Notes: generated by a model not told the origin, from the letters alone. Counted from the stretch's first letter, positions 8,287-16,347 are shown. The stretch is DNA of 32,634 bases from an uncultured Clostridia bacterium (GCA_934183325.1 CAKPSH010000016.1:1-32634); one strand, 5' to 3'. A program made the numbers and translations.

Positions 8287-9630
8287 ATGAATAAAATATT
8301 AATTGCAAATCGAGGAGAAATTGCTGTAAGAATAATAAGAGCCTGTAAAGAAATGAACATAAAAACTGTTGCTGTTTATTCTGAAGCAGACAAAGATGCA
8401 TTACATACAAGACTTGCAGATGAAGCAATTTGTATAGGACCAGGAGCATCTTCTAAAAGTTACTTAAACATAAAAAACATTATTGAGGCTGCATATATTA
8501 CTAATGCTGATAGTATTCACCCTGGATTTGGTTTTTTATCTGAAAATGCAGAATTTGCTAGAATTTGCGAAGAATCAAATATAAAATTTATAGGACCAAA
8601 ATCAAAGGTTATAGATTTATTGGGAAATAAATCAAATGCAAAAGAGCTAATGAAAAAAGAAGAAATACCAGTTATTCCTGGTTCTGATGGAAGCATTAAA
8701 GGAATAAAAGAAGCAATATCTTTAGCTAAAGAAATGGGATATCCAGTAATGCTTAAGGCAGCTGCTGGAGGTGGAGGAAAAGGAATAAGAGTTGTAAATA
8801 ATGAGGCAGAACTTGAAGCAAGCTATAATATTGTAAAACAAGAAGCTAAAAACTCTTTTAATGATGATGAAATATATTTGGAAAAATATATAAAAGCTCC
8901 AAGACATGTTGAAATACAAATATTAGCAGATGAATATGGAAATATAATTCATTTAGGAGAAAGAGATTGCTCAATTCAAAGAAAACATCAAAAGATAATC
9001 GAAGAAACACCATCAACAATAGTTGATGAAAAATTAAGAAATAAAATGGGAAATGCAGCTGTCAAAGCTGCAAAAGCAGCAGGATATACAAGTTGTGGTA
9101 CGGTTGAATTCCTTGTAGATAGTGATAAAAACTTTTATTTTATGGAAATGAACACCAGAATACAAGTTGAGCATCCAATAACAGAAATGAGAACAGGAAT
9201 AGATATTGTAAAAGAACAAATAAAAATAGCAGCAGGCGAAAAGTTAAAAATAAAACAAAAAGAAGTTGAATTCAGAGGTCATGCAATAGAATGTAGAATA
9301 AATGCTGAAAACCCAAGCAAAAATTTTAGACCATGTCCAGGAACAATTACAGGAATTAACTTACCAGGAGGAAATGGAATAAGAATTGATACAGCTATTT
9401 ATAGTGGATATACAATACCTTCAAATTATGATTCAATGATAGTTAAAATAATTGCTTATGGAGTAAATAGAAATGAAGCTATTGCAAAAATGAAAAGAGC
9501 ATTGGAAGAGCTAGTAATCGATGGAATAGATACAAATAGAGATTTTTTATTTGATATTATTAGAAAACCAGATTTTATAAGAGGAAACTTTGACACATCA
9601 TTCATCGAAAAAGAGGGCTTTGAAAAATAA
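8287..9630 (+). CDS. accC: Biotin carboxylase subunit of acetyl-CoA carboxylase
   Basis: ATP-grasp enzyme that carboxylates the biotin on AccB using bicarbonate and ATP. The 447-residue protein starts MNKILIANRGEIAVRIIRAC, typical of the N-terminal carboxylase domain. The glycine-rich ATP loop is K157-A-A-A-G-G-G-G-K165, and the metal/active-site motif is M286-E287-M-N289-T-R291-I-Q-V-E295-H. HAIECRINAENP of the C-terminal domain is present. Length is normal (about 445-450). A strong AGGGAGG ribosome site precedes ATG 8287. There is no fused biotinyl domain; AccB is encoded separately two genes upstream. Confidence 0.96.
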   Translation: MNKILIANRGEIAVRIIRACKEMNIKTVAVYSEADKDALHTRLADEAICIGPGASSKSYLNIKNIIEAAYITNADSIHPGFGFLSENAEFARICEESNIKFIGPKSKVIDLLGNKSNAKELMKKEEIPVIPGSDGSIKGIKEAISLAKEMGYPVMLKAAAGGGGKGIRVVNNEAELEASYNIVKQEAKNSFNDDEIYLEKYIKAPRHVEIQILADEYGNIIHLGERDCSIQRKHQKIIEETPSTIVDEKLRNKMGNAAVKAAKAAGYTSCGTVEFLVDSDKNFYFMEMNTRIQVEHPITEMRTGIDIVKEQIKIAAGEKLKIKQKEVEFRGHAIECRINAENPSKNFRPCPGTITGINLPGGNGIRIDTAIYSGYTIPSNYDSMIVKIIAYGVNRNEAIAKMKRALEELVIDGIDTNRDFLFDIIRKPDFIRGNFDTSFIEKEGFEK

Positions 9631-9653
9631 TAGTGTATTTGAAAGGAAAAAAG

Positions 9654-10499
9654 ATGATCGTAGATAAAATAAAGAAAAGACCTCCAACGGCTAAGAATAA
9701 GAAAGCAAACATAGATATACCAGTTGGAAGTTGGATAAAATGTGATAATTGTAAAGAAATATTATATAAGCCAACTGTGAGAGCAAATTTAAGTATTTGT
9801 CCGAACTGTGGACATTATTTTAGAATGCATATTAATAAGAGAATAGAACAATTAATTGATGAAGGAACTTATGAAAAATTTAATCTTAATATTGAGACAA
9901 CTAACCCTTTAAATTTACCAGATTATCCTAAGAAATTAAAAGGATTGAGAGAAAAAACAGGAATAAATGAAGCAGTATCAGCAGGTATTGGAAAGATAAA
10001 TGGAGAGAGTGTAGTAATATGCATAATGGATAGTGGATTTTTAATGGGAAGCATGGGAGTTGTAGTTGGAGAAAAAATAACATATTCAATTGAACAAGCA
10101 ATTGAAAGAAAATTACCATTAGTTATTTTATCTGCATCAGGAGGTGCTAGAATGCAAGAAGGAATAATGTCTTTAATGCAGATGGCAAAAACAACGTCAG
10201 CTTTAACAAAATTAAATAAGGCAGGTTTACTATATATTTCAATTCTCACAGACCCTACTTATGGAGGAGTTACAGCTTCTTTTGCAAGTTTAGGAGATAT
10301 TATCTTAGCAGAACCAAAGGCTATGATAGGATTTGCAGGAAAAAGAGTAATAGAACAAACAATAGGAGAAAGTTTACCAGAAGGATTTCAAACTTCAGAA
10401 TTTTTGTTAGAGCATGGCTTTATTGATAAGATTGTTGAAAGAAAAGATTTAAAAGAAACAATTTATAAATTAATTCAATATCATAAAGTGGAGGTGTAG
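9654..10499 (+). CDS. accD: Acetyl-CoA carboxylase carboxyltransferase, beta subunit
   Basis: With AccA it transfers the carboxyl group from biotin to acetyl-CoA, making malonyl-CoA. The 281-residue protein has the N-terminal zinc ribbon C30-x2-C33...C49-x2-C52 and the crotonase-like core with LSASGGARMQEG. The frame is open from a GTG at 9633, but ATG 9654 is chosen: AAAGGA lies just upstream of it, the GTG has no ribosome site, and the shorter protein fits the family. A GTGGAGG near its end probably serves the following accA. Its partner AccA is frameshifted in this sequence, so activity of the complex depends on whether that lesion is real. Confidence 0.94.
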   Translation: MIVDKIKKRPPTAKNKKANIDIPVGSWIKCDNCKEILYKPTVRANLSICPNCGHYFRMHINKRIEQLIDEGTYEKFNLNIETTNPLNLPDYPKKLKGLREKTGINEAVSAGIGKINGESVVICIMDSGFLMGSMGVVVGEKITYSIEQAIERKLPLVILSASGGARMQEGIMSLMQMAKTTSALTKLNKAGLLYISILTDPTYGGVTASFASLGDIILAEPKAMIGFAGKRVIEQTIGESLPEGFQTSEFLLEHGFIDKIVERKDLKETIYKLIQYHKVEV

Positions 10500-10505
10500 A
10501 ATAAG

Positions 10506-11319
10506 TTGGAGAAGAAAAATATAACTGCTTGGGACAGAGTGGAAAGAGCAAGAAATCCAAAAAGAAAAACAGCTCTTGATTATATAGAAAAAATATTTGA
10601 TGAATTTATTGAACTGCATGGAGATAGAAATTTTAAAGATGATAAGGCTATTGTATGTGGATTAGGTAAAATAGGGGAACAAAATTTTACTATAATAGGA
10701 GAACAAAAAGGAAGAACAACAAAGGAAAATATAGAGAGAAATTTTGGTATGCCAAATCCAGAAAGCTATAGGAAGGCAATAAGATTTATGAAGCAAGCTG
10801 AGAAATTTAAAAGACCAGTTATTACATTTATAGATACAAAAGGGGCATATCCAGGAATTGGGGCAGAAGAGAGAGGACAGCGGAGAAGCAATTGCAAGAT
10901 CAATGTTTGAAATGGCTAGTCTACAGGTACCAATAATTGCAATAGTAATAGGAGAAGGTTCAAGTGGAGGAGCACTAGCATTAGGAGTAGCGAATAAAGT
11001 TTTTATGCTAGAAAATGCAATTTATTCAATATTATCTCCAGAGGGATATAGTTCTATTTTATGGAAAGACTCATCAAGATATAAAGAAGCAGCAGAAAAA
11101 ATGAAATTGACTGCCAAAGACTTGTATGAACTTAAAGTAATTGATAAAATTATTGAAGAGCCAAGTGAAAATGAAGAAGAAAATTTTATTAGTGTTACAG
11201 AAAAATTAAAAAAAGAAATTCAAAGTGACATTAAAGAAATGAGAAGAATGGACGAGAAAAAATTGGTAGAAGATAGATATAAGAAATTTAGAAACATGGG
11301 AGAAACAGTTATTGTATAG
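10506..11319 (+). pseudogene. accA: Acetyl-CoA carboxylase carboxyltransferase, alpha subunit, split by a one-base frameshift
   Basis: Two overlapping frames together make one AccA. The first (TTG start at 10506 behind GTGGAGG) gives residues 1-125 ending in FIDTKGAYPGIGAEERGQ, then goes out of frame to a stop at 10910. The second resumes the family sequence at GEAIARSMFEMA from base 10882 and runs through GEGSSGGALALG and YSILSPEGYSSILW to 11319. AccA normally reads ...ERGQGEAIA..., so one extra C at 10881 accounts for the break. Removing it gives a 270-residue protein, plausible for a short clostridial AccA. Malonyl-CoA synthesis is normally essential and all neighbours are intact, so a sequencing or assembly error is likely. 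A recent mutation or frameshifting is possible. The out-of-frame codon is CGG, which I found in the window's other genes only twice, both in the odd gene at 30194. Confidence 0.9.
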
Positions 11320-11328
11320 GAGGAAAAT

Positions 11329-12102
11329 ATGTTATTAAAAGATAAAAAAATTCTAATAATGGGAATAAGAAACAAATGGAGTATTGCTTATGGAATCGCA
11401 AAGTCAGCATATGAAAATGGAGCAAAATTAATCTTTACATATAAAGGTGAAGAAAATAAAGAAAAGATTGAAGAATTAGTAAATTGTTTTGAAGGAAGCA
11501 AATTATATAATATAAATAATGCTTCTGACGATTCAGAAGTAGAAGAAGTTTTTGAAAATATAAAAAAAGAAAATGGAAAGGTGGATGGAATCGTTCATGC
11601 AATAGCACATGCAAATACAGAAGATTTGCACAATGAATTCATCAATACAAGTAAAGAAGGATATACTCATGCAGTAGATGTAAGTAGCTATTCCTTTGTA
11701 CTTGTATCTAGAATAGCAAAGAAACTAGAAATGCTAAATGAAAATGCAAGTTTAGTTACTTTAACATATTATGGAGCTGAAAAAGTTATTGATGGATATA
11801 ATGTAATGGGAGTCGCAAAAGCAGCATTAGAGGCCAGTGTTAGATATTTGGCAAATAATCTTGGAAAAGATGGAATAAGAGTAAATGCTATTTCAGCTGG
11901 GCCTATAAAGACTTTATCAGCAAAAGGAATTAAGGATTTTTCAAGTGTTTTAACAGTAGTAGAAGAAAAAGCGCCATTACATAGAAATGTAACAACTGTG
12001 CAAGTGGGAAATGTTGCAACATTTTTATTAAGCAATATGTCAGAGGCAGTTACTGGTCAAGTTATATATGCTGATAGTGGATATAACATAATGGGAGTAT
12101 AA
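11329..12102 (+). CDS. fabI: Enoyl-[ACP] reductase, FabI type
   Basis: Reduces trans-2-enoyl-ACP with NAD(P)H, the last step of the elongation cycle. The 257-residue protein is a divergent short-chain dehydrogenase of the FabI type. The cofactor loop reads GIRNKWSIAYGIA (family GxxxxxSIAxGIA), and the catalytic Tyr is Y157 in YNVMGVAK164 with the FabI Y-x6-K spacing. The other conserved Tyr is Y147 in TLTYYGAEK. VNAISAGPIKTLSAKGI is also typical. FabI is the triclosan-sensitive class; sensitivity is not tested here. It is last in the operon, 9 bp after accA with an AGGAGG ribosome site. Many clostridial clusters instead carry the unrelated flavoprotein FabK near fabD. Confidence 0.92.
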   Translation: MLLKDKKILIMGIRNKWSIAYGIAKSAYENGAKLIFTYKGEENKEKIEELVNCFEGSKLYNINNASDDSEVEEVFENIKKENGKVDGIVHAIAHANTEDLHNEFINTSKEGYTHAVDVSSYSFVLVSRIAKKLEMLNENASLVTLTYYGAEKVIDGYNVMGVAKAALEASVRYLANNLGKDGIRVNAISAGPIKTLSAKGIKDFSSVLTVVEEKAPLHRNVTTVQVGNVATFLLSNMSEAVTGQVIYADSGYNIMGV

Positions 12103-12148
12103 AATACATTACACATAAAATTATTATTTAATTTGATGTATAAACAAT

Positions 12149-12217
12149 AAAAAACAAGAATAACATTTTCTAAGGAAACTCACTATTTCATAGATGACTT
12201 TCCTAAGAATATAAAAA
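12149..12217. repeat. Palindromic intergenic repeat, copy 1
   Basis: The core at 12169-12208 is a 40-bp imperfect palindrome. Its outer arms are TCTAAGGAAA and TTTCCTAAGA, and the centre is CTAT-TTC-ATAG. The core is identical, base for base, to 13094-13133 on the other side of yebC. The preceding 21 bases (from 12149, beginning AAAAAACAAGAATAA) also match 13025-13045 with one difference. As RNA it would fold into a long hairpin on either strand. Confidence 0.85.
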
Positions 12218-12256
12218 AATAGATTTAAGCACAATTAAGGCTCAAATCTATTTTTA
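12214..12256. terminator. Bidirectional terminator between the fatty-acid operon and yebC
   Basis: A stem of about 16 bp with one mismatched or wobble pair (arms about 12214-12230 and 12240-12256) is flanked by A-rich sequence on the left and T-rich sequence on the right. It can therefore end transcripts from both converging units. Confidence 0.8.
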
Positions 12257-12258
12257 TT

Positions 12259-12984
12259 TTATTCTTCCCAATTATGGAAAACTTCAGCAACATCATCAAG
12301 TTCATCTAATCTTTCTAGTAATCTTTCCATAACTTCTGCACCATGTTCGTCTAAAGAAATATATGATGTAGGAACCATTTGAATGTCAGCTTCTATGAAA
12401 GTTAAACCATTTTCTTCTAATTTTTCTCTTACTGTAGAGAAATTATCTGGAGAAGTAGAAATTTCATAATAATCTTCACCAACTTCAAAATCATCAGCTC
12501 CGCAATCTAATGCTAACATCATTAATTCATCTTCGCTCATATTAGTACTAGCTTGTTCTATTATAATTACACCTTTTCTATTAAACATATAAGATACACA
12601 ACCTGTTGTTCCTAAAGAACCACCTGATTTATCAAAAGCATGTCTTACATCAGCAGCTGTTCTATTTCTATTGTCAGTAGTTGCATTTACAATTATAGCA
12701 ACACCATTAGGACCATATCCTTCATATGTTACTTCTTCGTAATTTTCATTACTTCCAGCTCCAGAAGCTCTTTTTATTGCACTATTGATTGTATCATTAG
12801 GCATATTTGCAGCTTTACATTTTGCTATAACATCTTTTAATTTAGAATTACCAGCAGGATCAGGACCACCTTGCTTTACAGCCATTAATAATTCTCTTCC
12901 TAATTTTGTGAAAACTTTTCCTCTTGCAGCATCTGCTTTACCTTTTTTGGCTTGAATATTATGCCATTTACTATGACCTGACAT
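12259..12984 (-). CDS. yebC: YebC/PmpR-family regulatory/translation factor
   Basis: A 241-residue protein of the YebC/TACO1 family. The signature N terminus is SGHSKWHNIQAKKGKADAARGKVF (split here: SGHSKWHNIQ, then AKKGKADAARGK), followed by the acidic middle and C-terminal domains. Members were first described as DNA-binding regulators; later work on bacterial and mitochondrial homologues supports a role in translation of proline-rich stretches. The frame is open 26 codons further upstream, but the start is set at 12984 because AAAGGAGG lies directly before it and MSGHSKW is the conserved family start. It is one of two genes on the - strand, isolated from the + strand operons by terminators. 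Its 5' leader contains the second copy of the palindromic repeat. Confidence 0.93.
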   Translation of the reverse strand: MSGHSKWHNIQAKKGKADAARGKVFTKLGRELLMAVKQGGPDPAGNSKLKDVIAKCKAANMPNDTINSAIKRASGAGSNENYEEVTYEGYGPNGVAIIVNATTDNRNRTAADVRHAFDKSGGSLGTTGCVSYMFNRKGVIIIEQASTNMSEDELMMLALDCGADDFEVGEDYYEISTSPDNFSTVREKLEENGLTFIEADIQMVPTSYISLDEHGAEVMERLLERLDELDDVAEVFHNWEE

Positions 12985-13024
12985 CTTTTTTCCTCCTTTA
13001 ATCTTTATTAAAATAAATATATGT

Positions 13025-13143
13025 AAAAAACAAGAATAATATTTTCTAAGTGCCATAGGCACATAAGAAAATTTAATTCTTCCATAATTATCTTCTAAGG
13101 AAACTCACTATTTCATAGATGACTTTCCTAAGAATATAAAAAT
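13025..13143. repeat. Palindromic intergenic repeat, copy 2, with a 49-bp nested insertion
   Basis: The 40-bp core at 13094-13133 is identical to copy 1. Here a 49-bp segment (13051-13099) separates the core from the matching left flank. It ends in TTCTAAG, repeating the 7 bases just before it (13044-13050), as a target duplication or slippage product would. The insert supplies a second hairpin, 13042-13071, whose arms include GTGCC and GGCAC around an ATA loop. In the yebC transcript these would be two successive hairpins in the leader. Confidence 0.8.
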
Positions 13144-13267
13144 TTACACTTAATTTTATCACACTTTTTTGCTTTTGTGTAGTATTTTTGAAAAATAAAT
13201 AGGTAAAATTAACACAAAATATAATGTATTATAAAAATTTTATTTAATAATTGCTTTAGCTTATATA

Positions 13268-13296
13268 TTGCATAAAATTAGAAAATAATATAAAAT
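13268..13296 (+). promoter_or_regulatory. Promoter of the substrate-binding protein gene
   Basis: TTGCAT (13268-13273), a 17-bp spacer and TAAAAT (13291-13296), placed about 40 bp ahead of the start codon. Confidence 0.6.
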
Positions 13297-13336
13297 ATGT
13301 TAGAGTTTGGAGTTTCCCAAGGAGGAAGAAAGAAAA

Positions 13337-14947
13337 ATGAAGAAAAAACACAATTGGTTAAAGTATGTATTTGTTGTATTTGCAATAGCATTAATAAGCT
13401 ATGCTGTATATTATATAAGGAAACAGGAAAAAGAAGAAAATGTTGAAGAAAATATTGAAAGTAATGTAGAAGAAAAACAAGTAACAACAATTACTACACT
13501 TAGAGTCTCTGCTGTAAATGTTGATACAATGAATCCAATATTAAGTAATAATCAAAATATACAAGATATATCAAAACTTATATATGAACCAATGCTAACA
13601 ATAACAGAAGATTATAAAATTGAAAAGTGTCTTGCAAAAGAATGGATTAATTTAAGTGATACAGCTTATGTAATTGTATTAAAAGAAGGAATAAAATGGC
13701 AGAATGGTGAAGAAATTACAGCTACAGATGTAAAATATACCATAGAACAGATTCAAAACATTGGTGGAAATTCAATTTATTATGAAAACGTAAAAAATAT
13801 TGTAAATGTTGAAATTCTAAGCACTTACAATATAAAAATAACGATAGATAAGAAAATACCATTTTTTGAGTATAATTTAACATTCCCTATAATGTCTGCA
13901 AAGTACTATGATAATGGGGATATGGCTTCAAGCGATAAAAATAATAATGCACCAGGAACAGGAATGTATTCTGTTGGAAATATAACATCTACTGAGATTG
14001 AGTTAAAGAAAAATGAAAATTGGTGGGGAATAAAAGAAAAAGGTGATTTATCACTTCAAACGATATTAATAAAAACATATTCATCAATTGGAGAAGCATA
14101 TAATGCATTTAAATTAGGAAACCTTGATTTAATAACTACTCAAAGTAATAATTATGAAGATTATATAGGAACTTTAGGATATTCAACAGCAGAGTATGTG
14201 GGAAGAAAATATGATTATCTTGTTTTAAATTGCAATAGTGCACCTTTAAATAATCTAGAACTAAGAAAAGCTATAAATTGTGCAATAGATAAATCAAATA
14301 TTATAGCTCAGGTATATGGTAATAAATATTATGTTGCTGATTTTCCATTGAGTACCTCTAACTATTTGTATAATGTTGAAAAGGTTAGTTCAAGCTTTAA
14401 TTCTAATAAATCAAAAGAATTACTTGAAAATGCAGGTTGGGAATTCAAAAGTGGTATATGGACTAAAAATTCAAATAAAACTAAGTTAAATTTAGTTGTC
14501 AATGAAGGAAATGAAGATAGAATTAAGGTAGCAGAAACAATAAAAAAACAGTTAGATGATATAGGAATAAATATAAACATAATGAAGGTAAAAGATTCAC
14601 AGTTCAATAGATATATAGAAAATAAAAACTATGATATGATTTTGACGGGAAAATTGATTGGATTAAGTCCTGATTTAACAAGTTATGTTGGAGAAGGAAA
14701 TCTATCAAACTTGGATAATACAGAAATAAAAAATACTTTGGAACAAATAGCAGATTTAAGTGATAATGAAACAGAATTAAAGACTAAATACTCTAGAATA
14801 GTAAAATTGATAGACGATGAATGTCCGTTTATTAGCTTGTATTTTAATAAGAATACAGTTATATATAGACAAGATTTGCAGGGAAAGGTTTCACCTAATT
14901 TTTACAATATATTTTATAATGTTGAAAAATGGGTAAGACAGTATTAA
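13337..14947 (+). CDS. Membrane-anchored oligopeptide ABC transporter substrate-binding protein (SBP family 5)
   Basis: A 536-residue extracytoplasmic solute-binding protein of the OppA/DppA/NikA family (SBP_bac_5). Seen: a basic N terminus and one hydrophobic helix (about 8-27), a Glu-rich linker (about 28-50), then the binding-protein fold with LIYEPMLTI, W-N-L-S-D-T-AYVIVLKEGIKWQNGEEITA and TATDVKYTIEQI. There is no lipobox Cys after the helix, so it is probably held by an uncleaved N-terminal anchor rather than as a lipoprotein. No permease or ATPase gene is next to it. It has its own promoter and is followed by tig's separate promoter. It may deliver peptides to a transporter encoded elsewhere or serve as a sensor. 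ATG 13337 is preferred over the upstream TTG 13307 because AAGGAGG lies between them. Confidence 0.85.
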   Translation: MKKKHNWLKYVFVVFAIALISYAVYYIRKQEKEENVEENIESNVEEKQVTTITTLRVSAVNVDTMNPILSNNQNIQDISKLIYEPMLTITEDYKIEKCLAKEWINLSDTAYVIVLKEGIKWQNGEEITATDVKYTIEQIQNIGGNSIYYENVKNIVNVEILSTYNIKITIDKKIPFFEYNLTFPIMSAKYYDNGDMASSDKNNNAPGTGMYSVGNITSTEIELKKNENWWGIKEKGDLSLQTILIKTYSSIGEAYNAFKLGNLDLITTQSNNYEDYIGTLGYSTAEYVGRKYDYLVLNCNSAPLNNLELRKAINCAIDKSNIIAQVYGNKYYVADFPLSTSNYLYNVEKVSSSFNSNKSKELLENAGWEFKSGIWTKNSNKTKLNLVVNEGNEDRIKVAETIKKQLDDIGININIMKVKDSQFNRYIENKNYDMILTGKLIGLSPDLTSYVGEGNLSNLDNTEIKNTLEQIADLSDNETELKTKYSRIVKLIDDECPFISLYFNKNTVIYRQDLQGKVSPNFYNIFYNVEKWVRQY

Positions 14948-14958
14948 TTTATTAACAT

Positions 14959-14981
14959 AACTTTCCCAAGAATATAAAAAA
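14959..14981. repeat. Partial copy of the yebC-flanking repeat
   Basis: The sequence from ACTTTCCCAAG through AATATAAAAA matches the right end of both palindromic repeats (ACTTTCCTAAG...) with one difference. The left half is absent. It lies directly before the tig promoter. Confidence 0.45.
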
Positions 14982-14986
14982 ACGTA

Positions 14987-15015
14987 TTGACACACTGAAA
15001 AAAACTAGATATAAT
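14987..15015 (+). promoter_or_regulatory. Consensus promoter of the tig-clpP-clpX unit
   Basis: Perfect TTGACA (14987-14992), a 17-bp spacer and perfect TATAAT (15010-15015): a strong housekeeping sigma-A promoter about 40 bp before tig. Confidence 0.92.
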
Positions 15016-15057
15016 AATGCTGTTAAATAATAATATAGGAGAGGAAGATATTTTAAA

Positions 15058-16347
15058 ATGAGCATGAAATATGAAAAAACAGAAAACGCAAATGAATTAA
15101 AATTAGAATTTACAATAGAAGCAGAAAAATTTGATAACGCAATTAAAACTGTATATACAAAGAGTGCAAGATACTTCAATATACCAGGATTTAGAAAAGG
15201 AAAAGCTCCATTTGAAATGGTTGAAAAAATGTATGGAGACCAAATCTTCTATGAAGATGCTTTCAATGAAGTAGTACCTCCAATTTTTGAAGAAGAAATT
15301 AAAGCAAATAATATTGAAGCTGTTAGCAAACCAGAAATAGATGTAAAACAAATGGAAAAAGGAAAAGATTTAATTTTCACAGCAGTTATTCAAACAAAAC
15401 CAGAAGTAAAATTAGGAAAATATAAAGGTATATCATTAAAGAAAATAGAGTATACTGTATCAGATGAAGATATAAACAAAGAATTAAATTCAATGGCTGA
15501 AAGAAATGCAAGATTAGTAGCAGTTGAAGATAGACCAGTTGAAGAAAAAGATTCTGTAGTTATGGACTTTGAAGGTTTCGTTGATGGAAAACCATTTGAA
15601 GGCGGAAAAGCAGAAGGATATGAATTAGTAATAGGAAGCAAAACTTTTATACCAGGATTTGAAGATCAAATGGTAGGTATGAAAGCTGATGAAGAAAAAG
15701 AAATTAAAGTAAAATTCCCAGAAGATTATTTCTCAGAAGATTTAAAGGGAAAAGACGCTACATTCAAAGTTAAAGTACACGAAATTAAGAAAAAAGAACT
15801 TCCAGAAATCAATGATGATTTCGCAAAAGACACAAGCGAATTCGATACTTTAGATGAATTAAAAGCAAGTATTAAAGAAAAATTAGAAAATGAAAACACA
15901 AACAAAGCAAAATATGAAACAGAAGAAGCAGCTATAAAAGCAGTTTGTGAAGCAGCAGAAGTTGAAATTCCATCAGGAATGATTGAAACAGAACTTGATA
16001 ACATGACAAAAGATATTGAAACAAGATTACAATATCAAGGAATGAAACTAGATTCTTACTTAAAAATGATTGGTAAAACAATGGAAGAATTTAGAAAAGA
16101 AGGAGAAGAACAAGCTAAAACTTCTGTAAAAAATAGATTAGTATTAGAAGCAATCGTTAAAGCTGAAGATATTAAAGCTGATGAAGATGAAATCAATACT
16201 AAAGTTACAGAAATGGCAGAAGCTTATGGTAAAAAGCCTGAAGAATTAAAACAAAATGAACAATTTATGAATTACATAAATGAATTTATTCAAAATGAAA
16301 AAGTTGTTAATTTCATAGTTGATAATGCAAAGAAAACAAAAAAATAA
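15058..16347 (+). CDS. tig: Trigger factor, ribosome-associated chaperone and prolyl isomerase
   Basis: Binds the ribosome near the exit tunnel and shields nascent chains; it also has peptidyl-prolyl isomerase activity. The 429-residue protein shows the three-domain order. The N-terminal domain carries the ribosome-docking loop G44-F-R-K-G-K-A-P51. The FKBP-like domain is at about 150-245 (DSVVMDFEGFVDGKPFEGG, then FIPGFEDQMVGM). The long helical C-terminal domain follows. Length is normal (about 425-430). The ribosome site AGGAGAGG is about 12 bp before ATG 15058; a second ATG two codons on is a possible alternative. tig followed by clpP and clpX is a widely conserved order. Codons ending in C are more frequent than in neighbours, consistent with high expression. 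Confidence 0.96.
   Translation: MSMKYEKTENANELKLEFTIEAEKFDNAIKTVYTKSARYFNIPGFRKGKAPFEMVEKMYGDQIFYEDAFNEVVPPIFEEEIKANNIEAVSKPEIDVKQMEKGKDLIFTAVIQTKPEVKLGKYKGISLKKIEYTVSDEDINKELNSMAERNARLVAVEDRPVEEKDSVVMDFEGFVDGKPFEGGKAEGYELVIGSKTFIPGFEDQMVGMKADEEKEIKVKFPEDYFSEDLKGKDATFKVKVHEIKKKELPEINDDFAKDTSEFDTLDELKASIKEKLENENTNKAKYETEEAAIKAVCEAAEVEIPSGMIETELDNMTKDIETRLQYQGMKLDSYLKMIGKTMEEFRKEGEEQAKTSVKNRLVLEAIVKAEDIKADEDEINTKVTEMAEAYGKKPEELKQNEQFMNYINEFIQNEKVVNFIVDNAKKTKK

Larger units (their letters stand above)
12985..13336. other. Divergent intergenic region, 352 bp
   Basis: This holds the yebC leader and ribosome site (to about 13010), repeat copy 2 with its nested palindrome (13025-13143), an AT-rich stretch without visible genes (13144-13265), the promoter for the gene at 13337, and its AAGGAGG ribosome site (13319-13325). 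No clear yebC promoter could be chosen; the sequence read on the - strand around 13150-13200 is the likely place. Confidence 0.6.

Noticed and set aside
9633..9653. GTG 9633 as the accD start
   Set aside because: It has no ribosome site, and AAAGGA lies between it and the better ATG at 9654.
10881..10883. Reassignment of the CGG codon
   Set aside because: CGG is in frame in accA only because of the frameshift. The two other in-frame uses I found are in the odd gene at 30194, where Arg is plausible, so there is no evidence for reassignment.
10870..10890. Programmed ribosomal frameshift in accA
   Set aside because: A +1 shift at CAG-CGG has no re-pairing possibility that I can see and no Shine-Dalgarno-like stimulator or pseudoknot is evident. 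I keep it only as a minor alternative to an error or mutation.
12640..12840. A 66-residue open frame on the + strand inside yebC
   Set aside because: It is antisense to a conserved gene, rich in Ser, Ile and Cys, and without a ribosome site.
12149..13143. Insertion sequence or composite transposon around yebC
   Set aside because: The repeats are short palindromes with no transposase between them, and yebC is a conserved chromosomal gene, so it is unlikely to be cargo.
13337..13450. Lipoprotein signal peptide on the oligopeptide-binding protein
   Set aside because: No Cys follows the hydrophobic helix, so there is no lipobox.
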